From JAIUNP01 sp020161975 (lineage in GTDB: Bacteria > Pseudomonadota > Alphaproteobacteria > Rhizobiales > Beijerinckiaceae), in the NCBI GenBank assembly GCA_036745275.1, contig DAIOGK010000013.1:1-64000 (forward strand): 64,000 nucleotides of DNA, read 5' to 3'. Position 1 is the first letter of the stretch. Each line of letters starts with the position of its first letter. The translations under genes were made by a program, and so were the position numbers. The notes below the pieces were generated by a model that was not told the origin of the DNA, did not search any database, and worked only from the letters and a program-made list of their open reading frames with translations. This document shows, one piece after another, positions 34,330 through 45,297 of this stretch.

Positions 34330-34349
34330 ATATTAGAATAGTCTTATAT
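34330..34349. promoter_or_regulatory. AT-rich palindrome over the regulator start, candidate BigR/SqrR-type operator
   Basis: ATATTAGAATAGTCTTATAT is a 20-bp imperfect palindrome (8 of 10 positions per half). It lies in the 59-base divergent region and runs into the first codon of the ArsR gene (ATG at 34348). BigR-type repressors bind AT-rich repeats in such positions. Occupation would block both the regulator and the AhpD-rhodanese operon. Confidence 0.6.
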
Positions 34350-34659
34350 GAACGGGATGCAAGTCGAGAAATTGATCGCGCAGGCGGCGCGTGCCGAAGG
34401 GCTCTTGAAGGCGATGGGCAACCGCTATCGCCTGATGATCCTGTGCGAGTTGCATCGGGGTGAACAGTCGGTCAGCGCCCTGCAGGAGGCGGTGGGACTG
34501 AGCCAGTCTGCCCTGTCGCAACATCTGGCGCGTATGCGTGCCGACAGTCTGGTCAAGACCCGCCGCGAGGCGCAGACGATCTATTATTCCCTGGCGAGCG
34601 AGGAAGCGGCACGGTTTATTGGCCTGATGTACGACATGTTTTGCTCATCCGCCGATTGA
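34348..34659 (+). CDS. ArsR-family repressor of the BigR/SqrR persulfide-sensing type
   Basis: A 103-residue winged-helix protein. C33 and C99 are 66 residues apart, exactly the separation of the two redox cysteines in SqrR (C41/C107), and there is no CxC metal motif of ArsR/SmtB. In that family sulfide-derived persulfides link the cysteines and release the operator. Recognition helix: LSQSALSQHLARMRAD. The ATG at 34348 overlaps the operator with no room for a ribosome site; ATG 34357 is an alternative start that leaves both cysteines intact, or the message is leaderless. Confidence 0.85.
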   Translation: MNGMQVEKLIAQAARAEGLLKAMGNRYRLMILCELHRGEQSVSALQEAVGLSQSALSQHLARMRADSLVKTRREAQTIYYSLASEEAARFIGLMYDMFCSSAD

Positions 34660-34740
34660 ACGGACGAATCGCCGCCCTTGAGTTCGGCATCCGCCTTCGC
34701 TACCGATCAGGGATCGACGACGAACGGTGGGGTGGAAGAC

Positions 34741-36837
34741 GTGAGGCATATCGCGCAATTTGGCCCTGTTCGTCTTGGCCGGCAGGCTGCTGTCGCAGTG
34801 ATCGAGATCGATAACCAACCGGTCAACGCGACAAGCCAGGCGGTCCGCGCGGGCCTTCTGGCCGCCGTCGAGGCCGCCGAGCGCGATCCCGAGACCGGTG
34901 CGGTGGTCATCGCCTGCGCCGGGCGCACCTTTACGGCCGGCGGCGACATTTCCGAGTTTGGCAAGACACCGCTCCTGCCCCACCTTCCCGTGGTGCTGAA
35001 CAGGATCGAGGCCGCGACAAAACCTGTTGTGGTGGCCTGGCATGGCACGGCGCTGGGAGGCGGTTGTGAGATCGGACTCGCTGCCCACGCCCGCGTGATG
35101 GCGGCGGATGCACGGATCGGTCTGCCGGAAGTTCGGCTCGGGCTCTGCCCCGGCGCGGGCGGCACACAGCGCCTGCCGCGTCTATGTGGCGTCGTGACAG
35201 CGATCGATCTTGCCACCTCGGGCCGGATGATGGCGGCGGAAGACGCGCTGAAGTCAGGCATCGTCGACGAGATTGCCCATGGGGATCTGCGCGCGGCGGC
35301 GTTGGCGCGGGCGACAGCGATGATTGGCGCCCCCCTGCGCCGCACGGGAGAAATCCCGGTGCCGGACAGCCCGCCCGACGCGGTCGCCGCTGCCGAAGCC
35401 AGGGCCAGGAAGGAGGCACGCGGGCGGATTGCGCCCGAGCGGATCATAGGCCTCATCCGCCGTGCCGGCATTGTGCCTTTTGCCGAGGGGCTGGCCGAGG
35501 AGCGTGCGACCTTTTTCGAGCTGATGGCGACCGATCAGTCGCGGGCGCTGCGCCATGTTTTCTTTGCCGAGCGCGAAGTGGGCAAGATCAGGGACATCGA
35601 GGGGGTCAATGCCCGCCCCATATCGCGGATCGGCGTCATCGGTGCCGGCACGATGGGCGCGGGGATTGCTGTTGCCCTGCTGGATGCCGGCTACCCGGTA
35701 ACTATCATCGAGACGGATGTGGCGGCGCTGGAACGCGGGCGTGATCGCATCGGTGCACTCTATGACCGGATGCTGGCTTCCGGGCGACTGACGGCGGAAG
35801 ACAGGGCGTTGCGCCTTTCCGGTGCGACCTTCTCTGCCGAACTTGCAGACCTTGCCCAGGTCGATCTGGTCATCGAGGCGGTGTTCGAGGACATGGCGGT
35901 CAAGAAGGGCCTGCTCGTCCGGCTTGAGGCGGTGACGCGCGCCGATGTGATCCTTGCGACCAACACGAGCTATCTCGATCTGAACGAGATGGCGGGCGTC
36001 CTCGCCCGGCCGCAGAATCTGGTTGGGCTGCACTTTTTCTCGCCTGCCCATGTCATGAAACTGCTGGAGATCGTGCGGGCGAAGCGGACCGCGCCGGATG
36101 TCCTGGCCAGTGCCGTCACGCTTGGCCGGCGCCTGAAGAAGGTCGCGGTCGTCTCTGGCGTCTGCGACGGCTTCATCGGCAACCGGATTCTGGCGAAGTA
36201 CCGCGCGCAATGCGAGTTCATGCTGGAGGAAGGCGCCCTGCCGCAGGAAATTGACACGGCGCTGGAAACCTATGGCTTTCCCATGGGCCCCTTTGCCGTG
36301 CAGGATCTTGCCGGCCTCGACATCGCCTGGGCGCGGCGAAAGCGTCTCGCCCCCACGCGCCTGCCCGATGAGCGCTACGTACCGCTCGCTGACAGGCTGT
36401 GCGAGTTGGGCCGGTTCGGGCAGAAGACCGGATCCGGCTGGTACCGCTACGAGGGTGGCAAGCGCCTCGTTGATCAAGCTGTGACCGACCTCATTCTTGA
36501 GCACAGCCGCGCGATCGGCATGGAGCGCCGCCAGATCACGCCTCAGGAAATCCAGGCCCGTGCATTGGCGGCGATGGTCAACGAAGGCGCCAGGATCGTC
36601 GCAGAAGGCATCGCCTGCCGCCCGCTCGACATCGATATCGTGATGATCAACGGCTACGGTTATCCTGCCTGGCGCGGCGGACCGATGCATGAGGCGGACC
36701 GGATCGGCCTGCCGGCCATCCTCAAGACGCTGAAGCCCATGCAGACCCGCGACGGGCCGGCGTTCGAGGCCTCGGCGCTTCTTGTGGAAATCGCGGCCGA
36801 AGGCGGCACGCTTGCACAACTGAATATCCGCGGTTGA
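34741..36837 (+). CDS. Bifunctional enoyl-CoA hydratase/3-hydroxyacyl-CoA dehydrogenase
   Basis: A protein of about 698 residues with the FadJ/peroxisomal-type fusion: crotonase domain (1-190) with both catalytic glutamates, E110 in GGGCE and E130 in GLPE; then the dehydrogenase with GVIGAGTMGAG (near residue 300) and the HFFSPAHVMKLLEIV active-site histidine; then two C-terminal dehydrogenase domains. It performs two steps of beta-oxidation. GTG 34741 is chosen because GGTGG lies 5 bases upstream and the domain begins there; a TTG at 34678 has no ribosome site. No thiolase gene is adjacent, so it probably works with one encoded elsewhere. Confidence 0.9.
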   Translation: MRHIAQFGPVRLGRQAAVAVIEIDNQPVNATSQAVRAGLLAAVEAAERDPETGAVVIACAGRTFTAGGDISEFGKTPLLPHLPVVLNRIEAATKPVVVAWHGTALGGGCEIGLAAHARVMAADARIGLPEVRLGLCPGAGGTQRLPRLCGVVTAIDLATSGRMMAAEDALKSGIVDEIAHGDLRAAALARATAMIGAPLRRTGEIPVPDSPPDAVAAAEARARKEARGRIAPERIIGLIRRAGIVPFAEGLAEERATFFELMATDQSRALRHVFFAEREVGKIRDIEGVNARPISRIGVIGAGTMGAGIAVALLDAGYPVTIIETDVAALERGRDRIGALYDRMLASGRLTAEDRALRLSGATFSAELADLAQVDLVIEAVFEDMAVKKGLLVRLEAVTRADVILATNTSYLDLNEMAGVLARPQNLVGLHFFSPAHVMKLLEIVRAKRTAPDVLASAVTLGRRLKKVAVVSGVCDGFIGNRILAKYRAQCEFMLEEGALPQEIDTALETYGFPMGPFAVQDLAGLDIAWARRKRLAPTRLPDERYVPLADRLCELGRFGQKTGSGWYRYEGGKRLVDQAVTDLILEHSRAIGMERRQITPQEIQARALAAMVNEGARIVAEGIACRPLDIDIVMINGYGYPAWRGGPMHEADRIGLPAILKTLKPMQTRDGPAFEASALLVEIAAEGGTLAQLNIRG

Positions 36838-38154
36838 TCAGGAGGGCAGCGACCCGTCGGCCTTCAACACCTCGCCGGCAAGATAGAGCGAGCCGGCGAT
36901 GAGGATGCGCGGCGCTGCCGTCCAGTCGCGCGCCGCAAGAAAACGCAACGTTTCGCTGACATTGCCGGCGGTGGCGGCAACAAGGCCCATGGTTCGCGCG
37001 GTCGTGGCAATGTCGGCGGCGGGGCGGGCCGCCGGCGTCTCGTCAATATCAACCGCGTAGATTTCCTGCGCCAGGCCGCGGAAGGGTTCAAGAATGGCGC
37101 GCGTATCCTTGCGGGCCATGAGGCCAATGATCAGAACGAGCGGCCTCGGGTCGCGCTCCTCGATTTCGCCGATGGCTTCGGCGAGGACACGCGCACCGTC
37201 CTCATTGTGCCCGCCGTCAAGCCAGAGATCGGCGCCCTGCGGCGCAAGACCGGCAAGATTTCCCGTCAGGCGCTGAAGCCGGGCCGGCCATTCGGCGTTG
37301 AGCAGCCCCTTCTCGATCGCGGCAGCCGCAAATCCCGGCCCGAAGACCGTGCGCAGCGCTGCAATTGCCGTACCGGCATTGCCATGCTGATGGCGGCCCC
37401 TGAGGCGGGGCAGCGGAAGGTCGATGAGGCCCTGGTCGTCCTGGTAGACCAGCCGCCCGTTTTCCTCATGCACACCGAAATCCTGCCCGCCAACAAAGGC
37501 GCGCGCGCCGACCCGTTCCGCTTCCCGTTGCAGGATATGCGAGGCCTCATCGGCCTGTGCCGCGATGATCGCAGGCACACCACGTCGCATGATGCCGGCC
37601 TTGGTCCGGGCGATCTTTTCGACGCTGTCGCCGAGATGCTCGCGGTGGTCCATCGAGATCGGCGCATGCACGGTCGCCGCCGGACGTTTGAAGACGTTGG
37701 TCGCATCGAAAGCGCCGCCCAGCCCCACCTCGATCAGGCAGACATCATGCGGCGTTTCGGCGAAAAGATGGAAGGCAGCAGCGGTCGTGATCTCGAAAAA
37801 AGTAACCGGATCGCCCGAATTCACGGCCTCGACATGCTCGAAAGCGGCGACGAGCTGCTCTTCGCTCACCAGCCGGCCGCCGCCCGGTGCGGCCAACCTG
37901 ATGCGCTCGTGGAAGGAGACGAGATGCGGCGAAGTAAAGCAGTGAACGCGCTGGCCATCGGCTTCCAGCATCGCCCGGAGAAAGGCGATGGTCGAACCCT
38001 TGCCGTTGGTGCCGCCAACATGGATGACCCGGGCCATTCGTTCTTCTGGGTGACCGAGCTTGGCCAGCAAGCGCTCAACACGTCCCAGCGACAGGTCGAT
38101 GAGAACCGGGTGCAGCGCCTGGAAGCGGTGAAGATAGGTTTCAGACAGCTTCAT
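36838..38154 (-). CDS. folC: Bifunctional dihydrofolate synthase/folylpolyglutamate synthase
   Basis: A 438-residue Mur-ligase-like enzyme: phosphate loop HVGGTNGKGSTIAFLRAML (near residue 45), the HFFEI-type segment TFFEITTAAAF, and LDGGHNEDGA in the C-terminal domain. It adds glutamate to dihydropteroate and then to folates. Third gene of trpA-accD-folC; 13 bases separate it from accD. Its stop abuts directly on the stop of the convergent beta-oxidation gene, with no intergenic base. Confidence 0.95.
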   Translation of the reverse strand: MKLSETYLHRFQALHPVLIDLSLGRVERLLAKLGHPEERMARVIHVGGTNGKGSTIAFLRAMLEADGQRVHCFTSPHLVSFHERIRLAAPGGGRLVSEEQLVAAFEHVEAVNSGDPVTFFEITTAAAFHLFAETPHDVCLIEVGLGGAFDATNVFKRPAATVHAPISMDHREHLGDSVEKIARTKAGIMRRGVPAIIAAQADEASHILQREAERVGARAFVGGQDFGVHEENGRLVYQDDQGLIDLPLPRLRGRHQHGNAGTAIAALRTVFGPGFAAAAIEKGLLNAEWPARLQRLTGNLAGLAPQGADLWLDGGHNEDGARVLAEAIGEIEERDPRPLVLIIGLMARKDTRAILEPFRGLAQEIYAVDIDETPAARPAADIATTARTMGLVAATAGNVSETLRFLAARDWTAAPRILIAGSLYLAGEVLKADGSLPS

Positions 38155-38167
38155 GGCGGCAGGAAAA

Positions 38168-39025
38168 TCAGGCTGCGACCGGCGCAGCCTTGGTCAGGAT
38201 ACGGCAGAGATTGCCAACGGTCGCCTTCATGTCCTTGCGGTGCACCACCATGTCGACCATGCCGTGTTCGCGCAAGTACTCGGCGCGCTGGAAGCCTTCG
38301 GGCAGCTTCTCGCGCACGGTCTGTTCGATCACGCGCGGGCCGGCAAAGCCGATCAGCGCGCCCGGTTCGGCCAGATGCACGTCGCCGAGCATGGCATAGG
38401 ATGCAGTGACGCCGCCGGTGGTCGGATTCGTCATGACGACAATGTAGGGCTTCTTCGCCGCACGCAGGCGGCGGATCGCCACCGTGGTGCGCGGCATCTG
38501 CATCAGCGACAGGATGCCTTCCTGCATTCGAGCACCGCCCGAGGCGGTAAAGAGCACAAAGGGCGTGCCGCGTTTGGCAGCGGTCTCAAGCCCGGTGATC
38601 ACGGCTTCGCCGGCCGCCATGCCCAGCGAACCGGCAATGAAATCCATGTCGTGCGCGCCGATGGTGACCGGCAGCCCATCGAGCTTGCCATAGCCGAGCT
38701 TGACCGCATCGTTGAGGCCGGTAGTTGCGCGCGCTTCCTTCAGCTTGTCGATGTAACGATCCTTGCCACGGAATTTCAGCGGATCAATCGGCATTTCGCG
38801 TACCGGAATATCCTCAAAGGCGCCGTCGTCGAACATATGGGCAAGACGCGCCTTCGCGCTCATCTTCAGGTGATGCTCGGATCCGGGAATGACGAAGAGA
38901 TTGGCTTCCACATCCTTGTGAAACACCATCTGCCCGGTATCGGGGCACTTGATCCACAGGTTCTCGGGCGTTTCGCGGCGCCAGAGGTTGGTGACCTTGG
39001 GAAGCGCGTTGGTGATCCAGTTCAT
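38168..39025 (-). CDS. accD: Acetyl-CoA carboxylase carboxyltransferase subunit beta
   Basis: A 285-residue carboxyltransferase beta subunit that, with AccA, makes malonyl-CoA for fatty acid synthesis. The crotonase-fold body is intact (ASGGARMQEGILSLMQMPRT, GFAGPRVIEQTVREKLPEGF). The N-terminal zinc finger is degenerate: of the four cysteines in the E. coli protein only C27 remains, the others being T30, I46 and S49. This pattern is also seen in rhizobial AccD, so it is lineage-typical and supports the taxonomic placement. It lies between trpA and folC on the same strand. Confidence 0.96.
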   Translation of the reverse strand: MNWITNALPKVTNLWRRETPENLWIKCPDTGQMVFHKDVEANLFVIPGSEHHLKMSAKARLAHMFDDGAFEDIPVREMPIDPLKFRGKDRYIDKLKEARATTGLNDAVKLGYGKLDGLPVTIGAHDMDFIAGSLGMAAGEAVITGLETAAKRGTPFVLFTASGGARMQEGILSLMQMPRTTVAIRRLRAAKKPYIVVMTNPTTGGVTASYAMLGDVHLAEPGALIGFAGPRVIEQTVREKLPEGFQRAEYLREHGMVDMVVHRKDMKATVGNLCRILTKAAPVAA

Positions 39026-39063
39026 GGTTCAGGCTCCTGTCCGCGAAGGGCGAGGGAAAGCGA

Positions 39064-39918
39064 TCAAAGTGTCCGTTTGGTGGCGCGAACGGCCCCGCCG
39101 AGGCTTTCAACGAGGTCCGTGACAGCGCTGACGGTTCGCGGCCCGGCGCGGCCCTGATCGTCGAGCGTTTGCCGGAGGGCATCGATCAGCGCCGAGCCGA
39201 CGACGACCCCATCCGCATGGGCAGCGATGGCGGTCGCGTGGGCCGGCGTCTTGACACCGAACCCGACCGCGACGGGCAGGCTGGTGTGCTGCTTGATGCG
39301 GCGCACCGCCCGGCCAACCTGGTCGAAATCCGGGGTGGCCGCGCCGGTGATGCCGTTGATCGAGACGTAATATACAAAGCCGGAGGTGTTTTCGAGCACG
39401 GTCGGCAGGCGCCGCTCATCCGTTGTCGGCGTGGCGAGACGGATGAAGCTGATGCCGGCCTTCAGCGCGGGCAGGCAGAGTTCGTCATCCATCTCCGGCG
39501 GTAGGTCGACCACGATCAGTCCATCGACGCCCGCAGCCTTGGCGGCGGTCAGGAAGCGTTCGACGCCATAGACGTAGATCGGGTTGTAATAGCCCATCAG
39601 AACGATGGGTGTGTCCCGGTCGCCGGCCCGGAAGGCGGCGATCATGTCGAGTGTGCGCTGGAGCGTCTGCCCGCCCTTCAGCGCACGCTGTCCGGCAAGC
39701 TGGATTGCCGGTCCATCCGCCATGGGATCGGAAAACGCCATGCCGATCTCGATCACATCGGCGCCGGCTGCGGGCAGGGCCTTGAGAATGGCCATGGCCG
39801 TTTCGGCATCGGGATCGCCCGACATTACGTAGGTCACGAGCGCGGCGCGGCCTTCGGCGGCGCAGGCGGCAAAGCGGGCGGAGAGGCGCGAGGCGCCCGT
39901 CGTTTCTGGCACGGTCAT
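39064..39918 (-). CDS. trpA: Tryptophan synthase alpha subunit
   Basis: A 284-residue TIM barrel that cleaves indole-3-glycerol phosphate. The catalytic E57 (VIEIGMAFSDPMADGPAIQ) and D68 are present, as are the loop MGYYNPIYVYG and the phosphate site near the C-terminus. The start at 39918 follows CGGAG; the frame extends to 39999 but the added residues are upstream of the conserved start. It leads the trpA-accD-folC operon. Its partner trpB is about 8.9 kb away instead of immediately upstream, an unusual arrangement discussed in the findings. Confidence 0.96.
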   Translation of the reverse strand: MTVPETTGASRLSARFAACAAEGRAALVTYVMSGDPDAETAMAILKALPAAGADVIEIGMAFSDPMADGPAIQLAGQRALKGGQTLQRTLDMIAAFRAGDRDTPIVLMGYYNPIYVYGVERFLTAAKAAGVDGLIVVDLPPEMDDELCLPALKAGISFIRLATPTTDERRLPTVLENTSGFVYYVSINGITGAATPDFDQVGRAVRRIKQHTSLPVAVGFGVKTPAHATAIAAHADGVVVGSALIDALRQTLDDQGRAGPRTVSAVTDLVESLGGAVRATKRTL

Positions 39919-40069
39919 GGCCGGCTCCGTTAGCACGGACCGGCGCGCAAGGAAACGCCTTCGCTGCTGTCTCAACAATGGCGGGGAAGAATCGGCCACA
40001 GGGCATGAATTCCGGCCGGCGAATTGCTATATTCCGATTACGAATCAATGAACTGGAAAGCGTTCAGGT

Positions 40070-42505
<2,436 letters not shown>

Positions 42506-42512
42506 TCGCCCT

Positions 42513-42537
42513 GCCGGCGGCTCTTGCCGCCGCCGGC
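42513..42537. terminator. GC-rich hairpin between convergent gyrB and uxuA
   Basis: GCCGGCGGC and GCCGCCGGC form a perfect 9-bp stem around TCTTGCC. It starts 8 bases after the gyrB stop and ends 11 bases before the uxuA stop. No T-run is present on either strand, so termination strength is uncertain. Confidence 0.45.
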
Positions 42538-42547
42538 CGATGCGCTG

Positions 42548-43738
42548 TCAGCCCGGACGATGGCCGTGCGAGAGCGCCGCCATCACGCCGCGGATTTCTG
42601 CAAGGCCGCGCAGGCGCCCGATCGCGGAATAGCCCGGGAAGGCGCCCTTGCCGATATCGTCGAGCATCTCGTGCCCGTGATCCGGTCGCAGCGGGATCTG
42701 CCAGTGGGCTGCTCCGGCGGCCTTGCGTCGACGCTCTTCGGTCAAGAGCACCTCGATCAGCGCCACCATGTCGGTATCTCCGCCAAGATGGTCGGCCTCC
42801 ATGAACGAGCCGTCGGGGTCTCTGGCGACATTTCTCAGATGCGCAAACCAGATGCGATGCGCCACAGCCCTTGCAATGGCCGGAACATCGTTGGTGGGAT
42901 GTGCCCCGAGCGAGCCGGAGCAGAGCGTGATGCCGTTGGCGGGGCTGTCCACCATGGCGAGGATCGTGGCAAGATCATCGCCGGTTGAAACGACGCGGGC
43001 GAGACCGAACAGCGGACGCGGCGGATCATCGGGATGGATGCAAAGGTTGACACCAACCTCTTCGGCAGTCGGCACCACGGCCTTGAGGAAGCGGGCGAGA
43101 TTGCCCCGGAGGGTTGTGGCATCCATGCCCTTGTAGCGGTCGAGCAGCCGGCGAAAACCCGAAATGTCATAACGGTCATAGGCACCGGGCAGACCGGCGT
43201 TGATATTGGCGATCAGCCGCGTCCGGTCAGCCTCGGTCGAGGTATCGAACCAGGCGCGGGCGCGTCTGAGAACGTCCTCGCTAATGCCGTCCGTCGCGCC
43301 CGGACGCTCCAGCAGAAGCCAGTCGAAGGCGACATACTCATGCAGGTTGAAGCGCAAGGCGCGCGCCCCGCTCGCCGTGACATAGTCAAGCTGCGTCCGC
43401 GTCCAGTCGAGTACGGGCATGAAGTTGTAGCAGACGGTGCGGATGCCGCAGGCAGCGAGATTGCGCAGTGACTGGCGATAGGCGTCGAAAATCGGTTCAA
43501 GGTCACCCTCGCCCAGTTTCACGCGCTCATGCACGGGCAGGCTTTCCACCACTGACCAGCGAAGGCCGAGGCCCGGCGCAGCGATTTCGGCCTTGCGCTT
43601 CTCAATCTCCTCGACGCTCCAGATAACGCCATAGGGGATGTGATGCAGGGCGGTGACGATGCCGGTTGCGCCCGCCTGCCGGGCATCATGCAGCGTCACC
43701 ACATCGTCGGGACCGAACCAGCGCCAGGTCTGTTCCAT
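42548..43738 (-). CDS. uxuA: Mannonate dehydratase
   Basis: A 396-residue UxuA: the start MEQTWRWFGPDDVVTLHDARQAGATGIV and the metal-site regions LCIHPDDPP, CSGSLGAHPTND and FMEADHLGGDTDM match mannonate dehydratases. It makes 2-keto-3-deoxygluconate from mannonate in glucuronate degradation. It stands 106 bases downstream of arfB on the same strand, without uxaC or uxuB next to it. Confidence 0.93.
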   Translation of the reverse strand: MEQTWRWFGPDDVVTLHDARQAGATGIVTALHHIPYGVIWSVEEIEKRKAEIAAPGLGLRWSVVESLPVHERVKLGEGDLEPIFDAYRQSLRNLAACGIRTVCYNFMPVLDWTRTQLDYVTASGARALRFNLHEYVAFDWLLLERPGATDGISEDVLRRARAWFDTSTEADRTRLIANINAGLPGAYDRYDISGFRRLLDRYKGMDATTLRGNLARFLKAVVPTAEEVGVNLCIHPDDPPRPLFGLARVVSTGDDLATILAMVDSPANGITLCSGSLGAHPTNDVPAIARAVAHRIWFAHLRNVARDPDGSFMEADHLGGDTDMVALIEVLLTEERRRKAAGAAHWQIPLRPDHGHEMLDDIGKGAFPGYSAIGRLRGLAEIRGVMAALSHGHRPG

Positions 43739-43844
43739 GGGGGCGTTCTCCTGTGATCAGCCGGCTTCTCACGAACCGAACGGATGTGCCTGGGGTCACA
43801 CGGCCCGCGCAGATCTGTCAAGTCATCATACAAATGGCCTGGGG

Positions 43845-44276
43845 TCAGTGATCGGTGGAAGGCTTGCCACTGCGCAGCTTTTTTATGCCGGCGCGACCCT
43901 TCTTTTCGGTCAGCCGCCGTTCCTGCGAGGCTTTGGTGGGTTTGGTTGCCCGACGTTTGGGCGGTGGCGGCTTGGCGGCCTCGGCGATCAGCCCCGCGAG
44001 TCGGTCGCGCGCATCCTGCCGGTTCATCTCCTGCGTCCGGAAGCGGTCGGCGATCAACACGAGCACACCGTCCTTGGTGAGGCGCTTGCCGGCGAGCGTC
44101 ATCAGCCGCAGTGCGACGGCGTCGGGCAGGGACCGCGAGCGGCGCACGTCAAAGCGCAACTGAACGGCGCTCGCAACCTTGTTCACATTCTGCCCGCCGG
44201 GGCCGGAGGCGCGGACGAAGCTCTCCTCGATCTCGGCGTCTTCGATGGTGATGGTGTCGGTGATCTGGAGCATCAA
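43845..44276 (-). CDS. arfB: Alternative ribosome-rescue factor B (peptidyl-tRNA hydrolase)
   Basis: A 143-residue release-factor-like protein with the GGQ peptidyl-hydrolase motif at 27-29 (SGPGGQNVNKV) and a basic, lysine/arginine-rich C-terminal tail (about residues 108-140) that enters the empty mRNA channel. It rescues ribosomes stalled at mRNA 3' ends. The start overlaps the stop of the upstream dehydrogenase gene by 4 bases. Confidence 0.93.
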   Translation of the reverse strand: MMLQITDTITIEDAEIEESFVRASGPGGQNVNKVASAVQLRFDVRRSRSLPDAVALRLMTLAGKRLTKDGVLVLIADRFRTQEMNRQDARDRLAGLIAEAAKPPPPKRRATKPTKASQERRLTEKKGRAGIKKLRSGKPSTDH

Positions 44277-45232
44277 TAGCCCCTCTTCGGATCGATCAGG
44301 TTCTTCAACGGTAGCCCTGCCTCGAAACGGTGGATCTCGGCCACAGCACCGGCAACCACGGCATCCGGGGTTGAATCAGCGGCGTTATGCGGGGTCAGGA
44401 TCACGGTCTCCATGCCCCAGAGCGGACTTGCCTCAGGCAACGGTTCGGTTGTGAAAACGTCAAGCGAAGCGGCCCGGAGCGTGCCATCGCCGAGTGCCAC
44501 AATGAGCTCGTCCTCCCGCACGGTATCGCCCCGCCCGGCGTTGATGAACACCGGCGGGCCGAAGGCTCCATCCCGGTGCAATGCGCGGAAGACGGTTGTA
44601 CCGATCAGCCCGCGCGTCTCCGGCGTGGAGGGCAGCAACGAGACGAGAATGTCCGTCTGGGCCAGGAAGGGACCGAGCCCCGCTTCGCCCGCGTGGGTCT
44701 CGAAGGCAAGGCTGCCACGCGCCGTCCGGCTCCAGCCGATGACGCGGAAACCGAGCGCGGCGAGTCCCGCCGCTGCGGCCTGCCCCAGAACGCCAATGCC
44801 GAGCAGCCCCACGGTCACCTCGCGTGCTGCCGGCATGGGAGAGCCCTTCCATCGCCGCGCCCGCTGATGCATCGCCGCTTCTGGCATCCGCCGAAGATGC
44901 ATCAAGGCGTGGAGCACGACATATTCGACCATGCGCCCGGTCAGGTCCGGATCGACAACGCGGCTGATGGGCACGCCGGCGGGCGGTTTCGCCCTGAGGA
45001 TGTGGTCAACGCCGGCCCCGGCCGAAGCGATCAGCAACGGATACGGGGTTGCGGCGAGCACCTCAGCGGATGGCTTCCAGCAGAAGAGATGGTAACGGGC
45101 CGGGCGTTCCGCCCCGCACTCGGCCTGCGTAAGGATTGTCCGCCCCGGCAAGAGTGCGCGGAACCGTGCCACCCACGGCTCGGCCTTCCAGCCGGTCAGG
45201 GCGACGACAATGGCGGGTTTGGCTTCCGGCAT
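44273..45232 (-). CDS. ghrA: D-2-hydroxyacid dehydrogenase, glyoxylate/hydroxypyruvate reductase A-like
   Basis: A 319-residue NAD(P)-dependent 2-hydroxyacid dehydrogenase of the GhrA branch. The Rossmann motif GLLGIGVLG is near residue 143, the catalytic Arg is in NAGRGDTV, and the C-terminal His in LTPHNAADS. It reduces glyoxylate or hydroxypyruvate. The start at 45232 is supported by an AAGGA site; the longer frame to 45310 would overlap the adenine deaminase start. It is divergent from ade and upstream of arfB. Confidence 0.85.
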   Translation of the reverse strand: MPEAKPAIVVALTGWKAEPWVARFRALLPGRTILTQAECGAERPARYHLFCWKPSAEVLAATPYPLLIASAGAGVDHILRAKPPAGVPISRVVDPDLTGRMVEYVVLHALMHLRRMPEAAMHQRARRWKGSPMPAAREVTVGLLGIGVLGQAAAAGLAALGFRVIGWSRTARGSLAFETHAGEAGLGPFLAQTDILVSLLPSTPETRGLIGTTVFRALHRDGAFGPPVFINAGRGDTVREDELIVALGDGTLRAASLDVFTTEPLPEASPLWGMETVILTPHNAADSTPDAVVAGAVAEIHRFEAGLPLKNLIDPKRGY

Positions 45233-45297
45233 GATGAAACATCCTTCTGCCCGATGCGGGGTCCATGCTACCCAGTGCTTTAGCATGGAGAGTGAAG

